From assembly GCF_020731415.2 (NCBI RefSeq), contig NZ_CP088273.1, positions 1,183,001 to 1,247,000 of the forward strand: 64,000 bases of DNA. Reading direction: 5' to 3'. The stretch comes from Phyllobacterium sp. T1293 (GTDB lineage: Bacteria; Pseudomonadota; Alphaproteobacteria; Rhizobiales; Rhizobiaceae). Made by a program: the position numbers and the translations under genes. Shown here piece by piece: positions 1 to 9,952 of the stretch. Positions within the stretch are counted from its first letter, which is position 1. Every line of letters begins with the position of its first letter. The notes under the pieces were generated by a model. The model was not told the DNA's origin. It ran no database searches and saw only the letters and a list, made by a program, of their open reading frames with translations.

Positions 1-699
1 ACGCTGCATGGCGTGCAGACATTCCAATATCGCGGCGAAAAGCGGCAAAGCCTTCCCGGTAATATTCTGGTTTTGCATCCCGATGAAGTGCATGATGGCG
101 GTGCTGGCACGGATGACGGCCTGCGCTACCGGATTATCTATCTGGAACCTGCGCTGGCAATAGAGGCACTTGGCGGTAATAGGGGCTCCTTGCCCTTTGT
201 CAGCGATCCCGTCTTTGCCGATGCGCCGCTTGTTCAGGCCATTTCAATGGCTTTCAACAATCTGGACGAGGAAATGGATGAACTTCTGGCTGATGATATC
301 GTAGCGCAGTTGGCGCAGGGATTGTCCCGACATGCCGGCCAGCCACTGAAGCCGATGGGCAAACCGGCAGTGAGGCAGGCGGGAATGGCGCGTGACTATC
401 TGGCCGATAATGCCTTGCGCGTGGTGCGTTCACAGGAGCTGGAAACAGTCAGCGGTCTTGATCGTTATGCGTTATCGCGGCATTTTCGTACGCTTTATGC
501 CACAAGTCCGCATCGGTTTCTGTTGATGCGCCGCCTTCAGCGGGCAAAGGATCTCATGAAAATGGGCGTACCGCTGGCGGAAATTGCAGCGGAAACGGGT
601 TTTTCCGATCAAAGTCATCTCAATCGGCAGTTCAAGAAAGCTTTTGGTATCACACCGGGCCGATGGGCTGCACTGACGGCGGCAAACCGGGCGTTTTGA
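1..699 (+). CDS. AraC family transcriptional regulator (5' end outside window)
   Basis: The open frame runs in from the left edge (T-L-H-G-V-Q-T-F-Q-Y before the first possible GTG at 13), so the true start lies upstream. The N-terminal part is an AraC-type cupin sensor domain (PG-N-I-L-V-L-H-P-D-E-V-H-D-G, residues about 20-35 of the visible part). The last 100 residues hold two helix-turn-helix units, the second being AEIAAETGFSDQSHLNRQFK followed by the family's GITPGRW signature. It is a DNA-binding activator or repressor with an unknown small-molecule ligand. Its target may be the gene upstream, outside the window; the next gene (ndh) has its own ribosome binding site 65 bases downstream. 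Confidence 0.9.
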   Translation, partial: TLHGVQTFQYRGEKRQSLPGNILVLHPDEVHDGGAGTDDGLRYRIIYLEPALAIEALGGNRGSLPFVSDPVFADAPLVQAISMAFNNLDEEMDELLADDIVAQLAQGLSRHAGQPLKPMGKPAVRQAGMARDYLADNALRVVRSQELETVSGLDRYALSRHFRTLYATSPHRFLLMRRLQRAKDLMKMGVPLAEIAAETGFSDQSHLNRQFKKAFGITPGRWAALTAANRAF

Positions 700-763
700 C
701 CTTTTCGCCCGGCGTGTTAGATGCTCTAAAGGAACAGGGAGGCTTTTGCTCAAGGAGCCTGAT

Positions 764-2059
764 ATGACTGATACTGCGAAGCCCTCAAACACCCGGCGCC
801 GGGTGGTCATTGTCGGGGCAGGATTCGGGGGACTGGAAGCGGCCAATTCCTTGCGCAATGCGGATGTTGCCGTCACTGTCGTCGATCAGCGCAACCATCA
901 TCTGTTCCAGCCTTTACTCTATCAGGTTGCCACTTCGACACTCGCCACATCGGAAATTGCCTGGCCGATCCGGCACCTCCTGCGTAAATACAGCAATATC
1001 AAGACATTGCTTGGCACTGTTAAGAGCGTTGATACAAATGCGCGAACCATTTCAACAGCGGATGGCGAAGTTATTCCCTACGACACGCTGGTGCTGGCGA
1101 CAGGCGCGCGCCATGCCTATTTTGGCCATGATGATTGGGAGCCGTTTGCGCCCGGCCTCAAGACGCTTGAAGATGCCACCACAATCCGCAGACGTATTCT
1201 GACTGCCTTCGAAAAGGCCGAACGCGAGCCTGATGCGAAGCGCCGCGAGGCTTTGCTGACATTCGTGATCATTGGCGCGGGACCGACAGGCGTTGAAGTT
1301 GCCGGAACCATTGCCGATCTTGCTCGCGATACGCTGAAAGGTGAATTCAGGGTCATTGATCCGGCCACGGCAAAGGTAATCCTGATCGAGGGCGGGGACC
1401 GGGTGCTTGGGGCTTTTGCGCCTGATCTGTCTGCCTATGCGCAGCGGGCGCTGGAAAAACTTGGCGTGCAGGTGCATCTGGGCAATCCGGTGATGAAATG
1501 TACTGCCGATGGTGTGGAATATGCCGGTAAATTTGTGGGTGCCGCGACCATCATCTGGGCTGCGGGCGTTCAGGCGTCTCCGGCGGCAAGGTGGCTGGAT
1601 GTGGCGGCAGACCGGGCAGGACGTGTTGTGGTCAATGATGATCTGACGGCACCCGGTCATCCGGATATTTTTGTTATTGGCGATACGGCGACCGTCAAGA
1701 ACGGCGATAAGGGTATGGTTCCCGGTATTGCACCTGCGGCCAAACAGCAGGGCATCCATGTCGCAAAGACAATCAAGGCAAGATTGGCAGGAGATAATAC
1801 GCCAAGGCCATTCCGCTACCGCCATGCGGGCGATCTGGCAACGATCGGCAAGCGCGCGGCAGTTACCGATTTCGGCTTTATCAAGCTTAAGGGCTATGTC
1901 GCCTGGTGGTTATGGGGACTGGCGCACATCTACTTCCTGATTGGCGTGCGCAATCGCCTTGCTGTCGCGATGAGCTGGCTGTGGATTTCAGTCAGCGGTG
2001 CGCGCAGTGCGCGACTGATCACGCAAAAAGATGCGGCAGAGGAAGATCATCTCAAATAA
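764..2059 (+). CDS. ndh: Type II NADH:quinone oxidoreductase (NDH-2 family)
   Basis: FAD-dependent membrane-associated dehydrogenase that passes electrons from NADH to quinone without pumping protons. Two Rossmann motifs are visible: VVIVGAGFGGLEAA near the N-terminus for FAD and FVIIGAGPTGVEVAG about 150 residues later for NADH. The motif DIFVIGD and the Q-Q-G-I-H-V stretch near the flavin/quinone site are also present. The C-terminal WWLWGLAHIYFLIG segment is the hydrophobic membrane anchor. The start is the ATG at 764, not the TTG at 746, because AAGGAG lies seven bases upstream of it. It is 431 aa, normal for the family. Its stop codon abuts the stop of the convergent marC-like gene. Confidence 0.88.
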   Translation: MTDTAKPSNTRRRVVIVGAGFGGLEAANSLRNADVAVTVVDQRNHHLFQPLLYQVATSTLATSEIAWPIRHLLRKYSNIKTLLGTVKSVDTNARTISTADGEVIPYDTLVLATGARHAYFGHDDWEPFAPGLKTLEDATTIRRRILTAFEKAEREPDAKRREALLTFVIIGAGPTGVEVAGTIADLARDTLKGEFRVIDPATAKVILIEGGDRVLGAFAPDLSAYAQRALEKLGVQVHLGNPVMKCTADGVEYAGKFVGAATIIWAAGVQASPAARWLDVAADRAGRVVVNDDLTAPGHPDIFVIGDTATVKNGDKGMVPGIAPAAKQQGIHVAKTIKARLAGDNTPRPFRYRHAGDLATIGKRAAVTDFGFIKLKGYVAWWLWGLAHIYFLIGVRNRLAVAMSWLWISVSGARSARLITQKDAAEEDHLK

Positions 2060-2689
2060 TCACGTGGTGATGAAGGTCTTGATACCATCCGCCACGAATT
2101 GCACCGCCAGCGCCGCAAGGATGACGCCCAGAAGGCGTGTGAGGATCGATCGGCCTGTTTCACCCAAAAACCGGTCAACGCGCTCAGCAAGGAAAAATAC
2201 GAGATAGGATGCAGCGATACAGATCAGAATGATACCGATCAGCGCCAGCCGCGATACCGGCTCGGATAATGTACCCGCAAGCAGGATTGTTGCCGAGATC
2301 GCGCCGGGACCGGCAATCAGCGGAATGGCCAGCGGAAAAGCAGCGATATTGCGGATATGATCCTTGGTAATGGCAATCGTCGCGCTCTTCTCGTGACGCT
2401 CCTGTCGCTTCTCAAAGATCATTTCGAACGCAATCCAGAACAGGAGCAGACCACCCGCAATGCGGAAGGCGCCGATGGTGATGCCGAACAGCGCCAATAT
2501 CTGCGCACCGGCGACGGCGAAAATCGTCAGGACGATGAAAGCAGTGATGCTGGCGCGCAAGGCGACCTGACCGCGCTCCTTGCGATTCATGCCTCGTGTC
2601 AACGCCAGAAAGAGCGGCGCCAGTCCCGGTGGATCGATCGTCACCATCAAGGTAACGAGCGCATTGAGCAGGGTGTCATAAAGCGCCAC
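2060..2689 (-). CDS. MarC family integral membrane protein
   Basis: 209 aa with six predicted hydrophobic segments. It has the family's N-terminal motif T-L-M-V-T-I-D-P-P-G-L-A-P-L-F and the central FPLAIPLIAGPGAISATILLA. MarC/UPF0056 proteins are polytopic inner-membrane proteins without an agreed function; the old link to multiple antibiotic resistance has not held up in E. coli. It is convergent with the NDH-2 gene and divergent from gyrA, with about 230 bases between it and gyrA. Nothing in the protein suggests truncation. Confidence 0.88.
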   Translation of the reverse strand: MALYDTLLNALVTLMVTIDPPGLAPLFLALTRGMNRKERGQVALRASITAFIVLTIFAVAGAQILALFGITIGAFRIAGGLLLFWIAFEMIFEKRQERHEKSATIAITKDHIRNIAAFPLAIPLIAGPGAISATILLAGTLSEPVSRLALIGIILICIAASYLVFFLAERVDRFLGETGRSILTRLLGVILAALAVQFVADGIKTFITT

Positions 2690-2810
2690 GATTTTGCTTT
2701 TCTTCTCTGATTGAAGCTGATGAACAGTACCGGATTCGCGGTGAAGCGTCGATAAAGTTGAGATTTTGCAACCAAGTTTTTCACTGATTGAAATGAACTG
2801 TTGTATCCTA

Positions 2811-2831
2811 TTGAAAACAAAGGGTTTTCAA
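2811..2831. repeat. Inverted repeat upstream of gyrA
   Basis: TTGAAAAC at 2811-2818 and GTTTTCAA at 2824-2831 form a perfect 8-bp inverted repeat with a 5-base spacer. A second, shorter one (GGCTTTT 2856-2862 / AAAAGCC 2869-2875) lies inside the predicted gyrA promoter. Either could be an operator or a transcript hairpin; no regulator is implied by the sequence alone. Confidence 0.4.
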
Positions 2832-2853
2832 CTGTGCATTGCGGTGCCGTTGG

Positions 2854-2883
2854 TTGGCTTTTGCGTTGAAAAGCCGCTATAAG
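2854..2883 (+). promoter_or_regulatory. Candidate sigma-70 promoter of gyrA
   Basis: TTGGCT (2854-2859) and TATAAG (2878-2883) are separated by 18 bases and lie about 35 bases before the gyrA GTG start. This is the best -35/-10 pair in the marC-gyrA interval. It is a match by eye only. Confidence 0.4.
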
Positions 2884-2918
2884 ATGAAGATTGATTCTAT
2901 ACGAAAGATGAGTGCCTC

Positions 2919-5729
2919 GTGTCTGAACTAACCCCACCATCCGGCCCAGAAGACGATAAACCAGGCGGAAATTTCGGTATCGAGCCGATTTCCATTATCG
3001 AGGAGATGCAAAGCTCCTATCTCTCCTATGCCATGAGCGTGATTGTCAGCCGTGCATTGCCTGACGTGCGCGACGGCTTGAAGCCAGTGCATCGGCGTAT
3101 CCTGCATGCGATGAACGAAATGGGCCTGTCATGGAACAGATCCTATCGTAAGTCTGCCGGTGTCGTCGGTGAAGTGATGGGTAAATACCATCCTCATGGC
3201 GATGCTTCGATCTATGATGCGCTGGTTCGTATGGCGCAGGACTGGTCGTTGCGCGATCCGCTTGTTGACGGGCAGGGCAATTTTGGTTCCATCGATGGCG
3301 ATTCTCCCGCCGCGATGCGTTACACCGAGTGCCGCCTTGAGAAAGTTACGGAGTCGCTCCTTGAGGATATCGACAAGGAAACTGTCGATTTTCAGGACAA
3401 TTATGACGGCCGTGAGCAGGAGCCGGTGGTTCTTCCGGCCCGTTTTCCAAATCTTCTGGTCAATGGCTCCGGCGGTATCGCCGTTGGCATGGCCACCAAT
3501 GTACCCCCGCACAATCTTGCTGAAGTCATCAATGGCTGTATTGCCCTGATCGATAATCCCGCCATCGACCTGCCGGAGCTGATGGAAATCATTCCCGGAC
3601 CGGATTTCCCGACGGGCGGCATTGTTCTTGGCCGGTCGGGCATCCATTCGGCCTATAGCACTGGTCGTGGTTCGATCCTGATGCGCGGCAAAGTTGCTGT
3701 TGAGAGCATGCGCGGTGACCGCGAAGCCATCATCATCACCGAAGTGCCTTATCAGGTTAACAAGGCGACGATGATCGAAAAGATGGCCGATCTGGTGCGT
3801 GAAAAACGCATTGAGGGCATTTCGGACATTCGCGACGAGTCGGATCGTGATGGTTATCGCGTTGTCGTGGAACTGAAGCGCGATGCGGTTGCGGACGTTA
3901 TCATCAATCAGCTTTATCGCTTTACCCCGCTGCAATCGTCATTCGGTGCCAATATGGTGGCGCTCAATGGCGGCAAGCCGGGTCTTCTGAACCTGATGGA
4001 CATTTTGCGCGCCTTTGTTGCCTTCCGCGAGGAAGTTGTCAGCCGCCGCACAAAGTTCCTGCTGCGCAAGGCGCGTGACCGCGCGCATGTCTTGGTTGGT
4101 CTGGCGATTGCCGTTGCCAATATTGACGAGATCATTGCGCTGATCCGCCGGGCACCAGACCCAGCGACGGCGCGTGACCAGTTGATGGAACGTCGCTGGC
4201 CAGCCAATGATGTGGCTCCGCTGATCACGCTGATCGCTGATCCGCGCCACACGCTCAATGATGACAATACCTACAATCTGTCGGAAGAGCAGGCTCGCGC
4301 CATTCTTGACCTGCGTCTGCAGCGTCTGACGGCGCTTGGACGCGATGAAATTGCCGACGAACTCAACAAGATCGGCGTCGAGATCAAGGATTACCTTGAA
4401 ATCCTGGCGTCACGCCTGCGCATCATGACCATCGTCAAGGACGAACTTGCCGCCATTCGCGACGAATTCGGAACGCCACGCCGCACGGAACTGACCGATG
4501 GCGGCGCGGATATGGACGATGAGGACCTGATCGCCCGCGAAGACATGGTCGTGACTGTCAGTCATGCGGGTTATATCAAACGTGTTCCACTGACGACCTA
4601 TCGCGCACAGCGTCGCGGCGGCAAGGGCCGTTCCGGCGTGACCATGAAGGACGAAGATTTCGTCACAAGGCTGTTCGTGGCCAACACCCACACGCCGATG
4701 CTGTTCTTCTCCTCGCGCGGTATTGTTTATAAGGAAAAGGTCTGGCGTCTGCCAATTGGCACACCTCAATCACGCGGTAAGGCGCTGATCAACATGCTGC
4801 CGCTCGAACAGGGCGAACGCATCACCACGATCATGCCATTGCCGGAGGATGAGGCAAGCTGGGCAAATCTTGATGTGATGTTTGCAACGACGCGCGGCAC
4901 CGTGCGCCGGAACAAGCTCTCCGATTTCGTTCAGGTCAATCGCAATGGCAAGATCGCCATGAAACTCGAGGAAGAGGGTGATGAAATCCTCGGCGTCGAT
5001 ACATGCGATGAATTTGACGATGTGCTTCTGACGGCAGCCGGTGGCCAGTGTATCCGCTTCCCGGTTACTGATGTGCGCGTCTTTGCCGGCCGTAATTCCA
5101 TCGGCGTGCGTGGTATCACATTGGCGCCCGGCGATACGATTATTTCAATGGCTATTCTTGGCCATGTTGAAGCAACGCCTGCCGAACGGACGGCCTATCT
5201 GAAGCAGGCTGCTGCAGAGCGGCGTGCGCAGGGTGCGGATGATGTCGAGGAAATTGCATTGGTCGGCGAAGAGGCGACCGACGTGACGGATCTTGGTCCG
5301 GAACGTTATGCCGAGTTGCGTGACCGCGAGCAAACGGTTCTGACTGTTAGCGAATACGGCTACGGCAAGCGCTCATCGTCCTACGAGTTCCGCGTTTCTG
5401 GACGTGGCGGCAAGGGCATCCGTGCAACGGATACGTCGAAGACCGACGAAATCGGCAAGCTGGTATCGCTGTTCCCGGTCGAGGCTTCTGACCAGATACT
5501 GCTCGTCTCGGATGGGGGGCAGTTGATCCGTGTGCCGGTCAATGGCATCCGCCTCGCGGGACGCTCCACGAAGGGCGTGACGATCTTCAATACTGCAGAT
5601 GGTGAGAAGGTTGTTTCGGTCGAGCGGATTTCAGAAACCGACAGCGAAGACGAAGAACTCGAGGCAGTTGCGCCTATCGACGGTGAGGCAGATACTTCAG
5701 CCCCAGAGGGCGGTTCTGACGAAAGTTAG
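2919..5729 (+). CDS. gyrA: DNA gyrase subunit A
   Basis: Breakage-reunion subunit of DNA gyrase, which introduces negative supercoils as an A2B2 tetramer with GyrB. The start is GTG at 2919. The winged-helix/tower domain holds the active-site tyrosine Tyr135 ([10 protein letters not shown]), equivalent to Tyr122 of E. coli. The quinolone-resistance region is [17 protein letters not shown] at 91-107. The DNA-wrapping domain begins with the GyrA box Q-R-R-G-G-K-G near residue 564, and an extra charged segment near residues 750-800 is of the kind seen in alphaproteobacterial GyrA. The acidic C-terminal tail is intact. At 936 aa it is slightly longer than E. coli GyrA because of the insert and N-terminal extension. 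Confidence 0.98.
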   Translation: MSELTPPSGPEDDKPGGNFGIEPISIIEEMQSSYLSYAMSVIVSRALPDVRDGLKPVHRRILHAMNEMGLSWNRSYRKSAGVVGEVMGKYHPHGDASIYDALVRMAQDWSLRDPLVDGQGNFGSIDGDSPAAMRYTECRLEKVTESLLEDIDKETVDFQDNYDGREQEPVVLPARFPNLLVNGSGGIAVGMATNVPPHNLAEVINGCIALIDNPAIDLPELMEIIPGPDFPTGGIVLGRSGIHSAYSTGRGSILMRGKVAVESMRGDREAIIITEVPYQVNKATMIEKMADLVREKRIEGISDIRDESDRDGYRVVVELKRDAVADVIINQLYRFTPLQSSFGANMVALNGGKPGLLNLMDILRAFVAFREEVVSRRTKFLLRKARDRAHVLVGLAIAVANIDEIIALIRRAPDPATARDQLMERRWPANDVAPLITLIADPRHTLNDDNTYNLSEEQARAILDLRLQRLTALGRDEIADELNKIGVEIKDYLEILASRLRIMTIVKDELAAIRDEFGTPRRTELTDGGADMDDEDLIAREDMVVTVSHAGYIKRVPLTTYRAQRRGGKGRSGVTMKDEDFVTRLFVANTHTPMLFFSSRGIVYKEKVWRLPIGTPQSRGKALINMLPLEQGERITTIMPLPEDEASWANLDVMFATTRGTVRRNKLSDFVQVNRNGKIAMKLEEEGDEILGVDTCDEFDDVLLTAAGGQCIRFPVTDVRVFAGRNSIGVRGITLAPGDTIISMAILGHVEATPAERTAYLKQAAAERRAQGADDVEEIALVGEEATDVTDLGPERYAELRDREQTVLTVSEYGYGKRSSSYEFRVSGRGGKGIRATDTSKTDEIGKLVSLFPVEASDQILLVSDGGQLIRVPVNGIRLAGRSTKGVTIFNTADGEKVVSVERISETDSEDEELEAVAPIDGEADTSAPEGGSDES

Positions 5730-5881
5730 AACCGCTGGCGGTCGATGCGACCGTTCATAGGATAAACACCAAAGCGGGATGTCTTTACTTTGGCTTCCCG
5801 CTTTTTGTTTTCTTCGATCATCATAACGACGGCGGAAACCATCATCGCAATCATCATGCCAACGCTAAGAAGAATAAACAT
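5726..5881 (-). CDS. Small membrane protein, 51 aa, unnamed
   Basis: Reading the minus strand from the ATG at 5881 gives 51 codons. There is one strongly hydrophobic helix ([21 protein letters not shown]) directly after the start Met, then a basic tail ending [14 protein letters not shown]. The stop overlaps the gyrA stop by three bases, tail to tail. An AAGG lies 9-12 bases before the start. The strict hydrophobic/charged partition and the well-formed end argue for a real gene, but the length is short and the gyrA terminator hairpin lies inside it, so coincidence is possible. Function unknown. Confidence 0.5.
   Translation of the reverse strand: MFILLSVGMMIAMMVSAVVMMIEENKKREAKVKTSRFGVYPMNGRIDRQRF
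5771..5804 (+). terminator. Rho-independent terminator after gyrA
   Basis: AAAGCGGGA (5771-5779) pairs perfectly with TCCCGCTTT (5796-5804) around a 16-base loop and runs into a T-rich stretch (TTTGTTTTCTT). Confidence 0.7.
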
Positions 5882-6077
5882 CTCTGGTCCCTTCAATCTT
5901 CAGCTTTCTTATGGTTAACAACGCCCTAAGAGCCAAAAGGTTTCATTTTCAGAGTTCTTTATAGTTAATGACAACTGAATGCTTGCTGATTGCCTCGTTC
6001 ATCTTCCGTTCATTTAAGAATGAGAGGGCAATGTTTGCGGCCATTGAAAGCTGCGGGCAAAACGGTTAGGAGACGGT

Positions 6078-6569
6078 ATGACAATCGCAATTTACGCCGG
6101 ATCATTTGACCCGATCACCAATGGACATATGGATGTCCTGAAGGGCTCGTTGCGCCTTGCCGACAAGGTTTTCGTGGCCATCGGCATTCATCCGGGAAAG
6201 GCGCCGTTGTTTTCCTTTGCCGAGCGTATGGACCTGATCAACAGGGTTGCGGCGGATGTTTTTGGCAAGGATAGCCAGCGGCTTGAAGTCATTTCCTTTG
6301 ACGGATTGGTGATTGATGCAGCCCGTAAACATGGTGCTTCACTATTGGTGCGGGGCCTGCGTGACGGTACCGATCTTGACTATGAAATGCAGATGGCTGG
6401 CATGAACGGCCAGATGGCGCCGGAACTGCAAACCGTATTCCTTCCGGCCGATCCTTCGGTTCGCACCATTACTGCCACATTGGTCCGTCAGATTGCGGCC
6501 ATGGGCGGTGATATCAGGCACTTTGCTCCTGCTCTTGTCGCCGAGGCGCTCAAGGCCAAATTCAAATAG
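6078..6569 (+). CDS. coaD: Phosphopantetheine adenylyltransferase
   Basis: Transfers AMP from ATP to 4'-phosphopantetheine to make dephospho-CoA, the fourth step of CoA synthesis; cytosolic hexamer. 163 aa, the usual length. It has the nucleotidyltransferase motif [13 protein letters not shown] at residues 8-20 (T/HxGH type) and the C-terminal R-T-I-T-A-T-L-V-R segment corresponding to the ISSTxVR signature. GGAG lies about six bases before the ATG. It is the first gene of a run of five closely spaced plus-strand genes to tgt. Confidence 0.97.
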   Translation: MTIAIYAGSFDPITNGHMDVLKGSLRLADKVFVAIGIHPGKAPLFSFAERMDLINRVAADVFGKDSQRLEVISFDGLVIDAARKHGASLLVRGLRDGTDLDYEMQMAGMNGQMAPELQTVFLPADPSVRTITATLVRQIAAMGGDIRHFAPALVAEALKAKFK

Positions 6570-6604
6570 GGCTCTCTTTTTAACCCGATCCTTTGGAGAC
6601 TTTC

Positions 6605-7189
6605 ATGTCCGTATTTCGCACTGCGCTTCTTGTGGCGGCCGTTTCTTCCCTGTCTTTCGCATCGCTGAGCCCAAGCTGGGCCGATGACCAGAACACAATG
6701 ATCATCAAGCTCAAGGACGGCGACGTAAAGATCGAACTGCGCCCCGATCTTGCTCCAAAACATGTTGAGCAGATCAAGGCACTTGCCAAGGAAGGCGCCT
6801 ATAACAGCGTCGTGTTCCATCGTGTTATTCCGGGCTTCATGGCCCAGACTGGCGATGTGCAGTATGGCAATACCGAGAAGGGCTACAATCAGGCCGCGGC
6901 TGGTACCGGTGGTTCCAAGCGTCCTGACCTGCCTGCCGAGTTCTCGAAGGAACCCTTCGTGCGCGGCACCGTTGGCATGGCGCGTTCATCCAACCCCAAT
7001 TCGGCCAATTCGCAGTTCTTCATCATGTTTGACAATGGTTCGTTCCTGAACGGCCAGTATACGGTTGTCGGCAAGGTGACGAGCGGTATGGAAACCGTCG
7101 ACAAGATCAAAAAAGGCAACGAAGCGCAGAACGGCGCTGTCGATAGCCCGGACAAGATGATCAAGGTCACTGTCGGTCCGGCAAAATAA
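6605..7189 (+). CDS. Exported peptidyl-prolyl cis-trans isomerase, cyclophilin type
   Basis: Cyclophilin-type prolyl isomerase with an N-terminal signal peptide (hydrophobic core L-L-V-A-A-V-S-S-L-S-F-A, likely cleaved after SPSWA), so it should act in the periplasm like PpiA. The catalytic core motifs F-H-R-V-I-P-G-F-M-A-Q-T-G-D and N-S-Q-F-F-I-M-F are intact. The start is the ATG at 6605, which has GGAG six bases upstream, instead of the TTG at 6593. The cytosolic paralogue follows 26 bases later, which looks like a tandem duplication with divergence of location. Confidence 0.93.
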   Translation: MSVFRTALLVAAVSSLSFASLSPSWADDQNTMIIKLKDGDVKIELRPDLAPKHVEQIKALAKEGAYNSVVFHRVIPGFMAQTGDVQYGNTEKGYNQAAAGTGGSKRPDLPAEFSKEPFVRGTVGMARSSNPNSANSQFFIMFDNGSFLNGQYTVVGKVTSGMETVDKIKKGNEAQNGAVDSPDKMIKVTVGPAK

Positions 7190-7215
7190 CTCACATACAA
7201 CAGGAGATGCCTGAT

Positions 7216-7725
7216 ATGGCTTACAAAGATCCAGAAAACACGATTTTGCTCGAAACCACCAAGGGCAATGTTGTCATTGAACTCTATCCTGATCTCGCCC
7301 CCGGCCATGTCGAGCGCATCAAGGAACTGGCACGCGAAGGCGCCTATGATGGCGTTGTGTTTCACCGCGTTATCGACGGTTTCATGGCGCAGACTGGCGA
7401 TGTGAAGTTCGGCAAGCAGGGCGGTTCGTCCTTCAATCCATCGCGCGCCGGCATGGGCGGTTCGGAAAAGCCTGATCTGAAGGCTGAATTCTCCAATGCA
7501 AATCATGGCCGCGGTGCTTGCTCCATGGCCCGTTCGCAGAACCCGAATTCTGCCAATTCCCAGTTCTTCATCTGCTTTGACGATGCAGGCTTTTTGAACC
7601 GCCAGTACACGGTTTGGGGTCAGGTCATCGAAGGCATGGACAATGTTGACAAGATCAAGCGCGGCGAGCCAGTGCAGGACCCGGATTCGATCGTGTCCAT
7701 GCGTGTTGCCGCAGACGTCGAATAA
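7216..7725 (+). CDS. ppiB: Cytosolic peptidyl-prolyl cis-trans isomerase, cyclophilin type
   Basis: 169-aa cyclophilin without a signal peptide, closely similar to the preceding exported one over its whole length (VVFHRVIDGFMAQTGDV, NSANSQFFICF). It accelerates cis-trans isomerisation of prolyl bonds during folding in the cytoplasm. The start at 7216 is preferred over the ATG at 7207 because GGAG at 7203-7206 touches the first ATG but sits nine bases from the second. It is 18 bases ahead of queA. Confidence 0.93.
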   Translation: MAYKDPENTILLETTKGNVVIELYPDLAPGHVERIKELAREGAYDGVVFHRVIDGFMAQTGDVKFGKQGGSSFNPSRAGMGGSEKPDLKAEFSNANHGRGACSMARSQNPNSANSQFFICFDDAGFLNRQYTVWGQVIEGMDNVDKIKRGEPVQDPDSIVSMRVAADVE

Positions 7726-7742
7726 GATCGCATTGATACATC

Positions 7743-8822
7743 ATGCGTGTTGATCTTTTCGATTTTGATCTGCCGGAAGAAAACATCGCATTGAGACCTG
7801 CAGAGCCGCGCGATTCAGCGCGGCTTTTGCTTGTGAAGGCGAGTGCTTCAGGATTTGAGGACAGTACCGTACAGAATCTCGGTGATTTTCTGCGGGCTGG
7901 TGATGCGCTTGTTTTCAATGATACCAAAGTGATACCAGCGCAACTTGAAGGTTTTCGCGAACGTGAAGGCGTGAAAGCCCAAATCAGCGCGACCCTGCAC
8001 ATGCGCACCGGGCCGGATCGCTGGAAAGCCTTTTTGCGTCCCGCGAAACGCATCAAACAAGGCGAGCGGATTGATTTCGGCCATGGCAATAATGCCTGTC
8101 TGCTGGGATCGCTTCAGGCAACCGTCGCGGAAAAAGGCGAAGCGGGCGAAGCATTGCTGGTCTTTGATTTCAGTGGCGCCGATCTCGATCAGGCGATAGC
8201 TGCCGTCGGACATATTCCCTTGCCACCCTATATTGCCTCGAAGCGTGCCGAAGATGGCCGTGATAAAGAGGACTATCAGACCATCTATGCCCGCGAAGAA
8301 GGTGCCGTTGCTGCGCCCACTGCAGGACTGCATTTTACGCCTGCACTGCTGGAAGTCCTGAAGAAACGCGGTATCGAAGAGCATTTCGTAACGCTGCATG
8401 TGGGCGCGGGTACGTTTTTGCCTGTTAAGGCGGATGACACTGCCGATCACAAGATGCATGCGGAAATTGGCTACGTTGATCAAGCCACTGCTGATGCCTT
8501 GAACGCCGTGAAAGCGCGGGGTGGGCGTATTGTCAGCGTGGGCACAACGTCATTGCGACTGCTCGAAAGCGCGACGGGGGAAGACGGCATTATCAAAGCA
8601 TGGTCTGGGCCGACGGATATTTTCATTACGCCCGGCTATCAGTTCCGCGCGGTTGATCTGCTGATGACCAATTTTCATCTGCCCAAATCGACGCTGTTCA
8701 TGCTGGTTTCCGCCTTCGCCGGCTTTGAGCGGATGCACGCGGCCTATGCACATGCGATCAAAAATCACTACCGCTTCTATTCCTATGGCGATGCAAGCCT
8801 GTTATGGCGATCCGCATCATGA
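7743..8822 (+). CDS. queA: S-adenosylmethionine:tRNA ribosyltransferase-isomerase
   Basis: Adds the cyclopentenediol moiety from SAM to 7-aminomethyl-7-deazaguanine in tRNA, making epoxyqueuosine. 359 aa, typical length. Family features seen are the N-terminal [32 protein letters not shown] and the C-terminal [10 protein letters not shown]. The stop codon overlaps the start of tgt (ATGA at 8819-8822), so the two queuosine enzymes are probably translationally coupled. Confidence 0.97.
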   Translation: MRVDLFDFDLPEENIALRPAEPRDSARLLLVKASASGFEDSTVQNLGDFLRAGDALVFNDTKVIPAQLEGFREREGVKAQISATLHMRTGPDRWKAFLRPAKRIKQGERIDFGHGNNACLLGSLQATVAEKGEAGEALLVFDFSGADLDQAIAAVGHIPLPPYIASKRAEDGRDKEDYQTIYAREEGAVAAPTAGLHFTPALLEVLKKRGIEEHFVTLHVGAGTFLPVKADDTADHKMHAEIGYVDQATADALNAVKARGGRIVSVGTTSLRLLESATGEDGIIKAWSGPTDIFITPGYQFRAVDLLMTNFHLPKSTLFMLVSAFAGFERMHAAYAHAIKNHYRFYSYGDASLLWRSAS

Positions 8823-9952
8823 CAGAAAACTTTGAATTCAAACTGATCGCAACCGATGGCAAGGCCCGGCGTGGTGAAATCACCATGCCGCGTGGCACCG
8901 TGCGCACGCCCGCATTCATGCCTGTCGGTACGGCTGGCACCGTCAAAGCCATGTATATGGATCAGGTTGCCGATCTTGGTGCTGATATCATTCTTGGCAA
9001 TACCTATCACCTGATGTTGCGTCCCAGTGCCGAGCGCATTGCCAAGCTGGGTGGTCTGCACGATTTCGCCCGCTGGCCGGGACCGATCCTGACGGACTCC
9101 GGTGGTTTTCAGGTCATGTCTCTGGCGCAATTGCGCAAGCTCGACGAAAAAGGCGTGACCTTCCGCTCGCATATCGATGGCCGCGCCTATGAAATGAGCC
9201 CGGAACGTTCGATCGAGATACAGGGCTTGCTGGATTCCGATATTCAGATGCAGCTTGATGAGTGTGTGGCTTTGCCTTCGACGCCGAAGGATATTCAGCG
9301 CGCTATGGAATTGTCGCTGCGCTGGGCTGAACGGTGCAAGACGGCCTTTGGCAGTCAGCCGGGCAAGGCGATGTTTGGCATTGTGCAGGGCGGCGACGTG
9401 CCGGACTTGCGTATTCGGTCCGCACAGGCGCTCAAAGCCATGGATTTGAAGGGCTATGCGGTCGGTGGTCTTGCCGTGGGTGAACCGCAGGACGTCATGC
9501 TCGACATGCTTGATGTGACCTGTCCGGAACTTCCAGCGGAAAAGCCGCGCTATCTTATGGGTGTCGGCACGCCTGACGATATTCTGAAATCTGTGGCGCG
9601 CGGTATCGACATGTTTGACTGTGTGATGCCGACACGGGCAGGGCGGCATGGTCTTGCCTTTACCCGGCGCGGTAAGGTCAATCTGCGCAATGCCCGCCAT
9701 GCGGATGATCCGCGTCCGCTCGATGAAGAGTCCTCATGCCCGGCCGCGCGTGATTACAGCCGCGCTTATCTGCATCATCTGGTCAAATCAGGCGAAGCAC
9801 TCGGCGGCATGCTGCTGACATGGAACAATCTGGCCTATTACCAGCAGCATATGCAGGGCATCCGCGATGCCATTGAGGCCAAACGTTTCGAGGCATTCAG
9901 CGAAGAGACCCAAGGTGCATGGGCTCAGGGTGATATTCCGGTTTATGCCTGA
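8819..9952 (+). CDS. tgt: Queuine tRNA-ribosyltransferase
   Basis: Exchanges the guanine at position 34 of GUN-anticodon tRNAs for the queuosine precursor preQ1. 377 aa. It has the catalytic region [13 protein letters not shown], the substrate-binding D-S-G-G-F-Q-V-M-S, and the zinc-site cysteine/histidine residues near the C-terminus. The start at 8819 (MTENFEFKL) is chosen instead of the ATG at 8804 because it makes the ATGA overlap with queA and matches the family N-terminus. It is convergent with, and directly abuts, the TetR gene. Confidence 0.97.
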   Translation: MTENFEFKLIATDGKARRGEITMPRGTVRTPAFMPVGTAGTVKAMYMDQVADLGADIILGNTYHLMLRPSAERIAKLGGLHDFARWPGPILTDSGGFQVMSLAQLRKLDEKGVTFRSHIDGRAYEMSPERSIEIQGLLDSDIQMQLDECVALPSTPKDIQRAMELSLRWAERCKTAFGSQPGKAMFGIVQGGDVPDLRIRSAQALKAMDLKGYAVGGLAVGEPQDVMLDMLDVTCPELPAEKPRYLMGVGTPDDILKSVARGIDMFDCVMPTRAGRHGLAFTRRGKVNLRNARHADDPRPLDEESSCPAARDYSRAYLHHLVKSGEALGGMLLTWNNLAYYQQHMQGIRDAIEAKRFEAFSEETQGAWAQGDIPVYA

